Shown piece by piece: positions 10,825 through 24,304 of a stretch of 64,000 nucleotides of DNA. A program made the position numbers and the translations under genes. The DNA comes from Ziziphus jujuba (lineage: Eukaryota; Streptophyta; Magnoliopsida; Rosales; Rhamnaceae): NCBI RefSeq assembly GCF_031755915.1, contig NC_083382.1, forward strand, positions 15,079,501 through 15,143,500. Reading direction: 5' to 3'. Position 1 is the first letter of the stretch; the number at the start of each line of letters is the position of its first letter. The notes beneath the pieces were generated by a model that made no database searches, was not told the origin of the DNA, and worked only from the letters and a program-made list of their open reading frames with translations.

Positions 10825-12839
10825 CAATGTTTGAAACGTAAGTTTTACTAGAAGAATCTAAACACTTGTAACCCTTATGGTCAAGACTATAACAGTAGTA
10901 ACCCTATTATGTATGTGTAGTTATGACCTGTAGTATAAGAGGTAGTAATTGTGGACTATAGTTGTGAATTTGTATACTATTGTGATTCTATCTTTATATA
11001 TTGAGGCAGTATTTGATATTGCATGTGTTTATTTATTTGCAGTAAGATTTTATTAGGTGGAACCATCGGGAAACTGGGAGGGTTCGCAGGGTATGTCCTA
11101 TCATTAACAGACTTGGAGTATCTTTACAATCAAAGTTGGTGATCTATAATGATAACTTAGGTGTAATACATTTGTGCTCTAATCCTATTTTTCATTCAAA
11201 ATTGAAATATTTGGGTGTTGATTTTCATTTTGTTTGTGAAAGGGTTGCTTTTGGTTCTTGAAAGTTGTTCATGTTCATAGTGATAATCAACTAGCAAGTG
11301 TTTAACAATGCCTTTATCCCCGCAAATGTTTCTTTCCAATTGATCTAAGCTTAGTCTTAAACAAATGTGACTAAACTTAAGGATGCTGCACAATAGATTA
11401 TAGTATTTAAAATACAGGCATTTATTTGTGTTGTTATAATATACTTTTGTTTAATTTTCAAATTGTTCTATCATTTGTAATATCGATTGATTATATGTAA
11501 TGGTTTTACTCATTCAATTAATAGAGCTTCTTTCATTCTTTTATATTATTCTTCATGGTATCAATGTTCAAAATCCTATATACCTAAGTTCAAATCACAT
11601 GATTATCATATTACCAATACTTTTTTAAAAGAATTAGCACTTGTAAGGATAAAAAATGGTAAAGAATATTAGACATAACTTGATATACATAATAAATTTA
11701 CATTCTAATAGTTTAAGATTTTAAAATTAATGGTGATTTAATTGGGTATTTTAGCAAAATGGGAAACAACATAGAATACAAGATTTCAATTTTTTTTTTT
11801 CGTGGTAAAACAAAAGCTGAAGACTTGAACAAACTAAAAATTCAACTTCCTTTTATTTTAACACATTTCTCTTTTCCTCACAGGAGACACAAGGCAAAAG
11901 AAGATAGAAAGGGAGGGGCACACATTTAACATGTTTTAGATTCTTCATGTTCCCCTCGCAAGCCATCTAGGATTTATGATAGTCATCTTAGTCCTCAATG
12001 AGTGAAATCCCCATTTTAATTTTATCAACAAGTTTTAATTTTTGTCTTAAAAAATTATAGTGTAAACTCATTTTAGGTAACCATATAAATTTGTTTTCAA
12101 TGCCTAAACGAACTCACACAAAAGCCCCAAAAATAAAATTCGGTGTATAGCATGTGAGTTGAGTTTTAATGTTTGTGTGAAAATTATGTGCCCTTGAATA
12201 ATGTGGCATTATTTTTGGCTCTTAAATTAAATGAATTTGAAATGAAGGGTTGAGATTAAAAAGCAAGTATAGACAAATATTTGAAAAAATAAGTAAAGGA
12301 TCCAAGTTTGTCATATATAGTAACACTGAAAAAAAAAAAAAAGGAAATAAATATACTATACATATAAACGTTATCAAATAGCTTTTATCAAATGACTATT
12401 AGAATATATGTGTGGTTTGAATCGATTCTTCAAAATTAAATTCTTAATTTAACTCCATGCATGTGTGCCAATGAGAACAAGGACGATAAAGATGAAACTC
12501 AACATAATTATTAAATTATATAATACTTTTGAAACAAATATGAATCCAACATATTCTGATAATTGCTATTTGTATCATTGAGAGATTTATGAACAAGAAG
12601 ACTAAACAAAGCTTTGGCAATGAAAAAAAAATTATTTTAACAAAGAAAAAAAATAGGAAAATTAATATTGTTGTTATAAGACACGGTAACTTTTGACACT
12701 GTTGGTTGATGTTGCCATGAGCTGGTCATTGCTGTTGGCAGCTGTTGGTAGCTGTTGTAGTTGTTGACATGAGCTGGTTATCCTATTAGTAGTTGTAGAT
12801 CAACAAGAGAGCCGGCAGATCAACATGTGAACCTGTACC
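10825..12839. other. No recognised gene; old inverted-repeat similarity at 12080-12330
   Basis: AT-rich sequence with no open frame resembling a known protein. Bases ~12080-12330 resemble ~100-330 in reverse complement, including a stretch matching 'ttgtctatacttg' and one matching 'ccacattatt'. The last ~150 bases contain a GCTGTTG-rich stretch. Confidence 0.5.
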
Positions 12840-12844
12840 TGTTA

Positions 12845-13061
12845 TGATGTAGAAGCTTTCAATTAATCAAACAAAATGAACATTCATAAATAACCAATAA
12901 AGAAGTTGCTGGAAATTATGCTTGGTCACCAAGCAATTGCATAGAAGATGATAATGTCTAACTCGAAATGTAGCAAACTATTACATATATATATCAACCT
13001 AAAATGAAAACGGTGCGTTTTAAACAATTATTCTAAAAGGATTAAAACGGTGTGTTTTTGG
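12845..13061 (-). repeat. Element A 3' LTR, truncated
   Basis: Matches 17048-17273 closely, beginning 'tgatgtagaagctttcaatt'. The homology stops at 'aaaacggtgtgttt', where integrase coding sequence begins on the minus strand. Confidence 0.88.
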
Positions 13062-16000
13062 TACCAAGTGTGTGGTTGACAACTTCGGTCTGGCCATCAG
13101 TTTGTGGATGGTGCGGACTTCTATATTGTAACTTGGTATCAAACTTCTTCCATAAAACTTTCCAAAAGTGGCTAACAAATTTGACATCTCTATCGGAAGT
13201 GATCATTTTTAGAATACTATGTAGATGAACCACCTTTCGAAAAAACAAGTAAGCTGCATAGCATGCATTGGAGGCTTTCTTACAGGGAAAAAAGTGAGCT
13301 ATTTTAGAGAAGTACGACCATAAATAAGGAATCAACTCATCAAACTGTCATCAGAAAAGGAAGGATCAAATCCATGGAGAGGTCTTCCCAAATTATTGCA
13401 GGAGTTGGCTGAGGAGCATACAGTCTAATATTTTGTGTATGTCCTTTAGCAATTTGGCAGGTTGGACAACGGGCAATAAAAAAGGCTAGTTGGGCAATCA
13501 TTTTAGGCCAAAAAAAACTTTGGGTGATAGCCATGTGGTCTTATCACATCCAACATGTGCAACCAAGCCATTCAAATGGAGATCATGCATGATGAACTCA
13601 CCTAGTGACATTTTAGGAATACACAGAGGGTTACCTTTAAAAAGATAGCCCTTTAGAATGTGATAATCATCCATGTTGTGATTAAGTTGGCATTGCTCCC
13701 CTATGAAAGAAAAATCCTCATCTTCAGCATATCATTCTTTAAGGTGGTTGAAAACTTATAGATTGAATTTGAAAATGGTGAGGAGTGAATAACTTCGGCT
13801 CAATGCATCAGCTACAATGTTTCATTGACCAGCTTTATGATTAAAGGTGTAGTGGAACTTTTGAAAGAACTCAAGCTAATAGGCATGCATGTCATTGAGT
13901 TTCTTCTGGGAATGAAGGTATTTAACGGGATGATGATCACTGTGGAGAATGATATCCTTTTAATTGAGGAGAGCTCCAATACTCACCTTGGATGCATTAG
14001 TGTTAACTTCAAAGACCTTATCAAAGTTTGGCAAAGCTAAAACCTATGCATTGGTGAGTTTATTCTTCAATAGGTCAAAGCTGTCCTATTGTGGTTGTCC
14101 CCATTTGAAATCATCATTCTTAAGACTAGCTGTTAATAGTGCAACCATTTCACTAAAATTCTTTATGAACCTCCAATAGAAAGTGGCAAGCCCAGGAAAA
14201 CCCCTTAATTCAATGACATTCTTGGGTGGAGGCCAATCAATTATGGCTTGTATCTTCTTGGGATTGGTATGGATTCCTTCCTTGCTGATAATGAAGCCAA
14301 GAAAGAGGAGTTGGTCAGTGGCAAACGCACACTTTTGAATGCTGAGATATAACTTGCTCTCCATCACCACTTATAGAACCTTTCTCAGATGAGTTAAGTG
14401 GTCTTCTTTGGATTTGCTAAGTACCAAAATGTCATCAAAGTATACCACAACATATTGGCCAATTAAAGGTTTGAGAATTTGGTTCATGAGTCTCATGAAG
14501 GTACTTGGAGCATTGCAGAGGCCAAACAACATTGCTTGCCACTCATACAAGCCTTCTCGAGTTTTGAATGCGGTCTTCCACAGGTAGAATTCTAATTTGG
14601 TGGTAGCCGCTTTAGAGGTCTAATCTGGAAAAAAAATATTAGAGCTTTCAAGCTTGTCCAGCATGTCTTCTAGCTGTGGGCTTGGGAACTTATATTTAGT
14701 AGTGATTTTGTTAATGGCTCAGCTGTTCACATACATATGTCGTGTTTTATCTTTTCTGGGACTAAAATGGTTGGAACGGCACATGGACGGAGGCTTGGAC
14801 GTACCAGGTTCTTGGACAAGTGGTTATATACTATACTATGCAAAATTGCAAGTTCTTTGGGGCTCATTCGATAATGAGGTAGATTTGGGAGGCTTGCACC
14901 AGGGATTAATTCAATGTTGTGTCGTATATCATGGAGAGGAAGCAACTCATTTGGTAGTTCGGTTGGTGAGAGATCACTATATTCTTCAAGAAGTGGTTGG
15001 TGGTTGGTGTAATAGTAATGTTACCCCTTGTCATCTTTGCATCCTTGAGAATAAGTGCAATTAAAGCATTAGAGTGCCTGTACTATGAGGAATCATGTGT
15101 AGCACTTGGAGTGTCAAGTTGGCCCAGCAAGTTTTGATGTGGGTGTCTCTGTTTATACCTGGAAGTTTGGTGTGGACCCGTACCTGGTGGGGTTGGTGGT
15201 AAGTGGACAATTTTCTGATTATGCCAAATGAATGAGTATGTGTTTTACCTTCCATTATGTTGCACATTTCGATCAAAAAGCCAAGGCCTCCCTAATAGTC
15301 AATGGCAAGCATCCATTTGAATTATGTCACACTCAATATTATCAACATAGTTGTTGTCAATAGAAAATGTGACATTGCATATTTTGGTTACTTGAATTTT
15401 TGAGTGTTTCTTAATCCAACCTATCTTATAAGGTTCAGGGTGAGGTTTAGTGGGCAATTGTAAAGAATTAATTAATGCTTTTGAAACAATGTTCTTGGTG
15501 CTGCCTCCATCTAGGATTATTTCACACACTTTGCCATTGATGGTACACTTGGTTTTAAAAAGTGCATGCCTTTAGGTGGAGATTAGCTTCTTGGCCGAGT
15601 AGAGTATTTTTTGTAATATATATATAACAGGTTCTCCCCAATGTCATCCCCACTAATTTCATCAATTGCTTCTACAAATTCAGCACCTATTTTATCTCCT
15701 TCTTCACCAATTTCTTCAAATTCTTTATGCATATGCATCAATTTCCGTTGAGGACACTCATTGGATCTATTTCCCAATTGGTTACATTTAACACATTTGA
15801 TTGGGTATGGTTGTGCATTAGGGTTGGTGTTTGTAAGATGATTAGGTAGTTTTGGGGGTTGATTATATTTGGGTTGGAATAATGGTGCTTGCCCTACAGC
15901 TTTTTTGCCTTCCTCTTGTGGATGTTTGGAATTTGTATGGGCAGAATATGGAGTGGAATTGGTAGGCTTAAGGTGATGTTGATATGGTCTTGGCTTATCA

Positions 16001-16100
16001 TAGTAGAATTCTGAAAAGGGGTTTCCATTTGTAAGAAGATCGGGTAGCCGAGTCTATGACTAAGTTCATAGTTGTTGGGTAAGTTCACAGCTACATTAAG
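13042..16100 (-). pseudogene. Element A gag-pol: zinc knuckle, protease, RT, integrase (decayed)
   Basis: On the minus strand: a zinc knuckle 'CVKCNQLGNRSNEC' at ~15790 (the usual His is Asn); an aspartic protease with 'ILDGGSTKNIV' at ~15500; RT N-terminal motifs at 14945-14727; RT thumb/connection 'LFLGFIISKEGI' and 'ATFYWRFIKNF' at 14370-14086; integrase H2C2 finger 'CPTCQIAKGH' at ~13470; and an integrase core with 'SDRDVKF' and '[12 protein letters not shown]', so the second Asp and the Glu are still readable. Multiple stops and frameshifts separate these blocks. The integrase ends abruptly inside the 3' LTR at ~13061. The family differs from elements B-F. Confidence 0.83.
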
Positions 16101-17047
16101 GTTAGCAATGGGGCTTAAATGGAGCTTCTCTCTAATTGGTTTTTAGAGTCCATGAATATAGCGAGCCACTTATTGACGTTCTGTCTCTTGTAAGTTATTG
16201 TGGGAGCTCAAACGAAAGAATTTAGTGGTATAGTCATTCATAGTTCTATTACCTTGATGGCAACTGTGATACTGTTCATGGAGCAATTGGTCATAATCCT
16301 CTGGCAAAAAACATGCCTTGAGAAATTGTTTCATTCAGTGCCAAAATCTAATAGGTTCCTTGCCTTCTTTCCTTCTGTTGGTTTGTAATTGCTACCACCA
16401 AGCAGAAGCACCTCCCTTGATCTTATAAGCCACCAATTTAACCTATTGTGCTTCTGTGATATTCAATTAGTCTAAGAATGAATCAACATTTTGAATCCAA
16501 TCTAGGAAGCTTTCTATATCAACTTGGCCATCAATCATAGGCAAGTCAGTTTTGATTTTATAATATGTATCTTGGTTTTAATTGTAGCTAGGTAAAGCTC
16601 CTAGCTGTCCAAAATGATGGTTAGGAAATGGGTTTCCAAGCTGACGTCGTGGTTGTTCAAAGAGAGTTGCCTCAATGTCATCATCTGAATCGGTGTTCAA
16701 CAATGGAAGGTAAAAATATCATGGAGAGTGAGATGGTGGTGGGGATCTGTTACGAAGGAAAAATCTGGATGTGGCTGGGCATTTTAGGGATGAATTGGTG
16801 TCGGTGGGTGGTGAGTAAGCTCTTGGTCTCTCGATCCAGTAACCATTGGTGTTAAAGGTGGTGGTGAGGTATGTTGAAATAGGGATTGTTGGATGACTAA
16901 GGCAATATTCTCAATCTGTTGCTCCACACCTCGAATGGCTGCTAAAATGGCCTTCGTACCCTGGTCTTCTCCATTGGTACGACTGCTCCTTCATCGAAAT
17001 TGGCCATAACAGGATTCCTGATGATCTCTGAGCTTTGATACCAATTT
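16101..17047 (-). pseudogene. Element A gag N-terminal half, leader and primer-binding site
   Basis: Degenerate gag is readable on the minus strand at ~16090-16600 ('VARYIHGL' and 'PIREKLHLSP'-like motifs). At 17047-17030 the minus strand leaves the LTR end CATCA and reads 'AAATTGGTATCAAAGCTC', a primer-binding site resembling the initiator-Met tRNA site common in plant retrotransposons. Confidence 0.65.
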
Positions 17048-17383
17048 TGATGTAGAAGCTTTCAATTAAGCAAGCAAAATGAATTTACCATTCAAAATAA
17101 CCAATAAAGAAGTTGCTAGAAACTCTATTTGGTCACCAAGCAATTGTATATATTGAAGAAGATGATAATGTCTAACTCGAAAAGGTGGCAAACTATTACA
17201 TATATATCAACCTAGAATGAAAACGGTGGTTTTAAACAATTATTCTAGAAAGATCAAAACGGTGTGTTTCTGGTTTGTTGGTATTTTGGTTCACATGAAC
17301 CTTGTCATGTCACATTCATGCTGAAGTTGCTGCTTCTTTGAGCTTGCTGTTGCTGTTGTCGGTGCTACCATAGTTGTTGTTGG
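17048..17383 (-). repeat. Element A 5' LTR, proximal part
   Basis: Its first ~225 bases match the 3' LTR at 12845. It continues through a GCTGTTG-rich stretch until element B interrupts it at 17384. The remainder is 25468-25547. Confidence 0.8.
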
Positions 17384-18515
17384 TGATACGAACCTAGGTC
17401 GATTTACTTCTAAACCTTTATTATACTAGCCTGGATCGAAATTAAATTCAATTTCTAATGGTCACCTTAACCCCTAATCAAATCGTGATTAGAAACCTTG
17501 GTATTTGATGAAGATGCCAATAAGTGATGGATGTCCTATTGATAAGTCAAACTAAAACACATAATCTCTATTTGGTGTTTTAGGTGTTAAAAAAAACAAA
17601 GAGAATTCTTTTTCTTTTCGCAAATAATTTTTCTAAATAATAATGTAGCATATGTTTTATGGGAAAATAAGCCCTTAAATAGGTTTGATTTATAAAACAA
17701 AAGCCCAAAAATAATTAGGTTTAAAATCAGCCAATAGTGACTAACCATGGTGTGGCCGAATTACCAAGTCTTTCCTGAACTAATTTGAGTTCATTATTTC
17801 TATAGTTTTGAAATAGGAACTAATTAATTTACAATCAAATTAATAAAAATATCAACCTTCCTAATTTAATTTGTCAAGCAAATAATTAAATAAAAAAAAT
17901 AAAAAACTATTTCCTAAAATAAAAATCAAATTTCAGATTTGGAAAATAGTTGACTAGTTTTCCAAATAAGCTGTCTTTTTCCAATCACCAGTGCATTTAA
18001 GCTTCAAATCATATCCAATATACATATAGGATGCCTAGTAGGACTAGAACTGGTCTTCACACATTGCCATTTATTGGAAGGATCAAAACTTGCGTGGATT
18101 ACAAGAAACCACTTTCCCAACGCCAAAACAAGCTAAACCGACCACTATCAAAATGTGTGTGCAAATGTGGCATTTGAATGACTTTGCTTCTGCATTAACA
18201 TGATTCCATAATTCCTTGGTGAGCTTAATCATGTTCACAAGTTAATGAATCCATCTCTTACTACTTGGAGTCCTCAAATGTATCAAAACAACTTCTTAGG
18301 TCCATTTCTGTCTTCACAACTTGGATGCTCAACACGGGCTTAGAATCTTCTGGTATAACCAAGCCTTCTTAAGATTTAATCACACTTATATGAAGCTAAT
18401 TGGATTTTTCTTAAGCCTCTTAGCTTGTGCCCTAGTAATTGGCCCGGTCTTCAGTTACAAAGGATCAATATCTCAGCAGGTTGTAGGTTGTGTGTGTATA
18501 GGCGGATTCTCATCA
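17384..18515 (-). repeat. Element B 3' LTR
   Basis: 1132 bp, plus-strand limits 'tgatacgaacctaggtcg' and 'ggcggattctcatca'. The adjacent minus-strand polypurine stretch is 'caaaaggatgggaa'. About 30 differences from the 5' LTR were counted by eye in the first ~205 bases, so the insertion is old. Confidence 0.9.
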
Positions 18516-18529
18516 TTCCCATCCTTTTG

Positions 18530-21500
18530 AAAGTGATTTTTCCTCAAATTAAAGGAGATAAATCAGTAATATTAAATGTAGAACTCACTTATACTCACCT
18601 GGAAAATCAAGGTTGTAGGCATTTTCATTAACCCTCTCCAAAACTTGAAAAGGTTCATCTTCAGGCATAAGCTTTGACTTGTGTTGTACAAAAAACCTCT
18701 CATTTCTTGAGTGCAACCAATCCCAATCTCATGGTTCAAATACAACCTTAATTTGGCCTTGATTAGTAACCTTAGCATATTGCTCTGTCCTCCCTTCAAA
18801 ATTTCCTTTAGTTTTTTTATGAATCTATTTAACAAATTCAGTTTTTTTGTTTTCCATCTAAATTAGCACGTTCCTTTAAAGGTAAAGGTGTCAAATTTAA
18901 TAGAGTTAAAGGATTAAAATCATAAATAATTTCAAAATATGAGTATTTAGTAGCTAAATGTAAGGTTATATTATAAGCAAACTCCACATGCTGGTAAGCA
19001 TTCCTCCCAGGTTTTTAAATTTCTAGTAATTAATGCTCTCATCAATGAAGACAAAAATTCTATTTACTATTTTAGTTTGATCATTAGTTTGTGGATGATA
19101 AATAATAAAAAATAAAAGTTTATGCCTAACTTAACCCACCATGTTTTCCAAAAATAGTTTAAGAACTTAGCATCCCTATCAGAAACAATTGTCCTAGGCA
19201 TAACGTGAAGTCTTACCATTTCTTTAAAGAACAAGTTAGTTACATGAGATGCAACATCAGTTTTATTACATGCAATAAAGTGTGCCATCTTAGAAAACCT
19301 ATCAACAACCATAAAAATTGAGTCTTTACCCATCCTAGACCTAGGTAAACTAAGTACAAAATTCATAGACAAATCAACTCACGAATGAGAAGGAATTGGT
19401 AATGGCATGTACAAGCCGTGCGGTTTAAGCTTGGATTTGGAATTTTTACACGTTAAACACCTTTCACACATCCTCTCTACAGCTCTCCTCATGCTTGACC
19501 AAAAGAAATACTCTTGCAATATAGATAAATGTTTTACAACACCAAAGTGTCCCATTAAACTCCCACCATGACCTTCCCTAACAAGTAATTCCCTAATACT
19601 ACAATTAGGTATACAAAGTTGACTTTTCCGAAACAAATACTCCTAAAAAATATAGAATTTATTATAACCATGTTTAGCATAATTTCTATATATTTCACCA
19701 AAGTCACTATCATACTTATAAATTTATTTTAATTTTTCAAAACCAAGCAAGCTAACATCTAAAGTTGAAAACAAAACATATATTCGGGATAAAGCATCGA
19801 CTACCACATTTTTCTTACCTTTCTTCTAGCGGATGACATAAGAAAAAGTCTCGATGAATTCAATCCATATTCCATGCCTTTGGTTAAGCTTCCTTTGGCC
19901 TTTGTTGTGCTTCAAAGATTCATGATCCATGTGAATCATAAATTCCTTTGGCATCAAGTAATGTTGTAATGTCTCCAAAGCTCGGACTATTGCATAAATA
20001 TCTTTGTCATAGGTTGGATATTTCAATACCGCTCCATTTAAATTCTCACTAAAGTAGGCTATAGTTCTTCCATCTTGCATTAATACAGCTCCAATACCCA
20101 CCTCGGAAGCATCACATTCAATTTCAAAAGTTTTAGAAAAATTTGGTAAAACCAATAAAGGAGCATTAGTCAATTTTTCTTTCAACAAATTAAAAGACTT
20201 CTCCTGTGCTTCTTCCCATTGAAATCCCATATTCTTCATGACAAGTTCGATCAAAGGTGCTGCAATGGTGCTAAAATCTTTGACAAATATCCAGTAAAAG
20301 CTAGCTAAACCATGAAAAATCCTTACCTGGGTAATGGATGTAGGTTTCGACCAATCTTGAATTGCCTTAACCTTAGATTGGTCAACTTTAATTCCAGCAG
20401 CACTTACAACAAATCCTAGAAATACAAGTTTATTTTGGAAAAATCGCACTTTTTAATGTTAGCAAATAATCCTTCCTTCCTAAGTACTCCTAAAACTAAC
20501 CTAAGATATCCTACGTGATTATATAAATTTCAATTATATACAAGAATATCATCAAAGTAAACAACCATAAATTTTCCAATAAATGGACATACGACATGGT
20601 TCATTAGTCTCATGAAAGTGCTAAATGCTTTAATTAAAACAAAAGGCATTACTAATCACTCATACCAACCATTTAGTCGTAAATGCGATTTTCCACTCTT
20701 CTCCTTCTTTCATTCTAATTTGATAATATCCATCCTAAGATCAATCTTTGAAAACATGCATGCACCATATAACTCATCAAGAGTATCATCTAATTTAGGA
20801 ATAGGATGCCTATACTTAATAGTTATGTTATTAATAGCCCTACAATCTACACACATACGCCATAACCTTTCTTATGTACTAATAAAATAGGGACAGCACA
20901 TTGACTCATGCTTTCTCTAATGTATTCTTTTTTCAACCAATTCACTTACCTGGCTTTTTAGTTATTTTGTCTCCTCAGGATTATTTCTATATGCAAGCCT
21001 ATTAGGAATTGCAGCTTCAAGAATAAAATATATTTGATGTTCAATCCCTCAAATAGATGGTAAACCATAAGGAATTTCCTCTGGAAAAACATCATTAAAT
21101 TCCTGTAAAAGAGAATATATAGAACTTGGCAATACAAGCTCTTAAAAGTTAGCTAGATAATTTAAATAAGCATCTTTATGAATCATGACCAGCATGGGTT
21201 TATAACTCAAAAATGCCTTTTTAACTTCACCTTGGCTAAGATAAAAAATTATTTTTTCTTCTCTTTCCTCTCTTTCTCTTTATTACTCTTGGCTGTCTTT
21301 TTGTTTTTATCATTCTTGGCTTCATCTCTCTTCTTATCACTCTCGACTTTCTCTCTTTTATTTTTTTCTCACTCTCGACTTCAGAAAACTTACCTGAGTG
21401 ATGATCTTCGATCTTGCTCTTTTGAACACTAGTTGAAACTGTGCGTGTCATGCTTGCCTTCTCCCTTTGCCGTTTGGCTTTCCTCCCTTATTGCATTTGC

Positions 21501-21900
21501 AATTGATCTCTAAATACCTCATTTAGTGTCAATGGTCAAGCTTAATTTTCTTACCTTTAGATCGAAATACAATGGCAATTTCTTGACCATAATGTATGAT
21601 ATCCTTATCAAATTGTTATGGTTTTCCCAACAATATATTTCTAGCATGCATAGGTATAGTAACACACAAAACCATATCCACATAATTATTAATACTAAAC
21701 TTTACTTTGACTTGTTTATTTACCTTCATCTCGCCACTATCATTAAGCCATTGAAGTCTATATGGTTTGGGATGTTTAATTATTGTTAAACCTAATTTCT
21801 CCACTACAACATTACTAATAACATTGGCACAACTTCCACTATCAATAATCATACTACAAATATTACCTTTCATGTCACGTCTAGAATGGAAGATGTTTTT
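18530..21900 (-). pseudogene. Element B protease, RT, RNase H and integrase (decayed pol)
   Basis: Minus strand. Protease 21873-21616 has 'MIIDSGSCANVI' (DSG active site). A Lys/Arg/Glu-rich linker occupies 21451-21236. RT follows, with catalytic '[11 protein letters not shown]' near 20560 and '[10 protein letters not shown]' then '[13 protein letters not shown]' around 20440. RNase H with '[16 protein letters not shown]' and '[12 protein letters not shown]' lies in the open stretch 20449-19826. The integrase zinc finger is at 19636-19379 ('CERCLTCKNSKSK') and the core at 19372-19067 ('[11 protein letters not shown]', 'SDRDAKF'). Where the HPQT motif can be read, the catalytic Glu position is Lys. 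A C-terminal domain remnant is near 18760-18590. Stops and frameshifts throughout make it non-functional. Confidence 0.86.
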
Positions 21901-22089
21901 TCTTTACACTTGATCTTAATCCTTATACACAATCAATACTCTTCTTGCCACCAAGCTTAATTCAGCCATTAGAGCTTGTGTCTCGGGTTCACCATGTTCT
22001 TCCTCTTCGAAGCCTCCCCTCATCATGTTTAGTTTCAACTTTAGCCTCATCACTATCGGACTCCAACTCTCCATTGTCCTTTAGCACCA

Positions 22090-23244
22090 TAATTCTTCGA
22101 TTTGGACATTGGTTGGAAACATGTCCTCATCTCTGATACTTAAAACACTCAATATCATGAGCTTTAGATGGTTTGGAATCAAACTTACCACTCGGTTTTG
22201 GTATTTGTGAGGATTTGGCTAGATTGTCTTTGCTTGGTTGATTGAAGCTTCCTTCCTCCAATTTTGGTTTTGGCTTTGATTCAAAAGTGGGATTGCTTCT
22301 CCAAACAATTGAGCTTGACTTCTTATTGTTTAAAACTCCTCCAAACCATGAGTTATTATCCCTCCTCTTGAGTTGGTTCTCAATTTTGATGGCCACATTT
22401 AGCATCTCGTCCAACTCCATATATTGTTGTAATTCCACTTGGTTAGCAATCTCTCGGTTTAAGCCTCCAAGAAACCTAGCCATTGTTCCCTCTCGATCCT
22501 TATTCATGCTTAAGCTCATCATAAGCATCTCCATCTTCTTGTAATAGTCCTCCACAATCTTACTTCCTTGAGATAAAGATTGTAACCTTTGATGCAATAA
22601 CCTATGGTAATGGTTTGGTACAAACCTTTTCCTCATGGCTCCTTTCAGTTGTCTCCAAGTGGTTATTAATTCATCACCAACTCTCCTTTAGGTATTTTGC
22701 TAATTGCTCCACCATTATAAAGCATAATGACCAAATTCCAAGGCAGCCAACTTAACCTTTTTAGACTTTGAATAGTTATGACAAGTGAAGATCATCTCCA
22801 TTCGTTCTTCCCTTTCTAAGGAAGCCTCTAGATCATTTTTTTCCAAAAATGGTGGTATGTTGACTTTAATATTTCTAAGGTCATTGTCTTCATCTCGGAC
22901 TTGCCTTCCACGATTTTGCCTTCCTTGGAGTGCAAAAATGTCTTCGAATTCCTCCTTAAGGTTATCTTCAAAGTCACCTACTCCAACTTCTTCCCTAAAA
23001 CATCCACGGCCTCCATGAAATTCCATCCTTGGTTCGGTCCCCCATGTGAATTTTCAAATCTATCTATCCTTTGATCAAGTTGATCAAAATGAGCATTCAT
23101 CCTTTGTAATTATTCCAATACCACTAACATGTTGGTAGGTTTGGCTATACTCTCGGATGCTCTCGACTCTACCTTAAACCCCATGGAATCCTCTCCAAGT
23201 TCTCTTATTGAGTCACCTCCTTCTCTAATTGTTGAAGCTATCAT
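22090..23244 (-). pseudogene. Element B gag
   Basis: Starts at minus-strand ATG 23244. A coiled-coil N-terminus is followed by the conserved capsid-like block at 23026-22715 ('NIKVNIPPFLEKND', 'KVKLAALEFGHYAL') and 22636-22127 ('FVPNHYHRLLHQRLQSLS', 'MARFLGGLNREIANQ'). The zinc knuckle at ~22140 reads 'CFKYQR', then a stop before the GH portion, so the second cysteine is lost. At least two frameshifts are present. Homologous to gag of elements C, D, E and F. Confidence 0.87.
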
Positions 23245-23302
23245 GTTAGAGAAATAATACAAGAAAACCTCACCAAAATTCACTCCCTTATAAGGCCTCA
23301 TT

Positions 23303-23348
23303 CACTCGTGTTTACACACTAGTTTCGGCTTTTGACGCTCTTTTAAGC
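23303..23348 (-). promoter_or_regulatory. Conserved gag-leader motif, element B copy
   Basis: The minus strand carries the leader block shared by five elements in this window (core 'GTCAAAAGCCGAAACTAGTG'), ~60-100 bases upstream of the gag ATG. Function unknown; a packaging, dimerisation or translation signal is possible. Confidence 0.55.
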
Positions 23349-24143
23349 TCACACTCTCTTGCCTTTTTCCACTAAAAAGAATATCTCAAAGTTCTTTTAA
23401 AACACATTTAAAGCACCAACTAGATCACAAGTATGTCCTAATTAAACTTATCAATAAGATAGCAACAAAGGCAAGCAAATACCGAGTGAATTTTATATAC
23501 CTTATTCTCGTCTTTTTCTAACCAAAAAAAAGGAAAAATGACAATTAATTTTTGGGTTCAATAAAGGAATAGACCAGAATATTATGAGTCCAAAAATTTA
23601 AGGATAAAATTTATGATTCAATTAATTAACTAGGATAAATTTCAAATAAAGTATGAGATAGTTGTTGGTTGTAGTTCTCACAATTTAAGTCTATGTCTCA
23701 AATCCTTAAACCAATTTTAATCCAATCAGTTAACACCAACATTCAAATATCTAGCAACCAATATTGAATGAATAAATGGAGACAACAGAAAACGCAGTTG
23801 AATTTCCAAATCCAAATCTAATTCTCATTTTTTTTTATCACAAGTCACAATAATATCAACACAAACTCCACCAGCTCAATCACCACAAAAATCACAAATT
23901 TCAATGCCAAACAACTTCCTAAAACAGAATCTATCTTCCAAGCAAAACAAATTGCAAATTTTAAGATTATGCAATATAGTTTCAATTTTTTTTAAAAAAA
24001 AATATATGAGTGCAACTAGTTAAGATTAAGACCAGCAAAAGAGAATCAATAAACCAAATTACCAATAACTAGTATGTAAAAACAACCAGCAAACTAGAAA
24101 GCAACAATTTGACTAAACAAAAGAAACCTAATTCGGCTGTGAA

Positions 24144-24177
<34 letters not shown>

Positions 24178-24304
24178 TTTAATATACAAAATGTGTATGA
24201 GTAGGAAAAAACCTTAAACTAAGGTTAAAATTATAGAATAACACAAAAGAAAACAAAGCAAATAAGATAGATCAAATCTGAATAAAATTCGGCTTTAATA
24301 CCGA

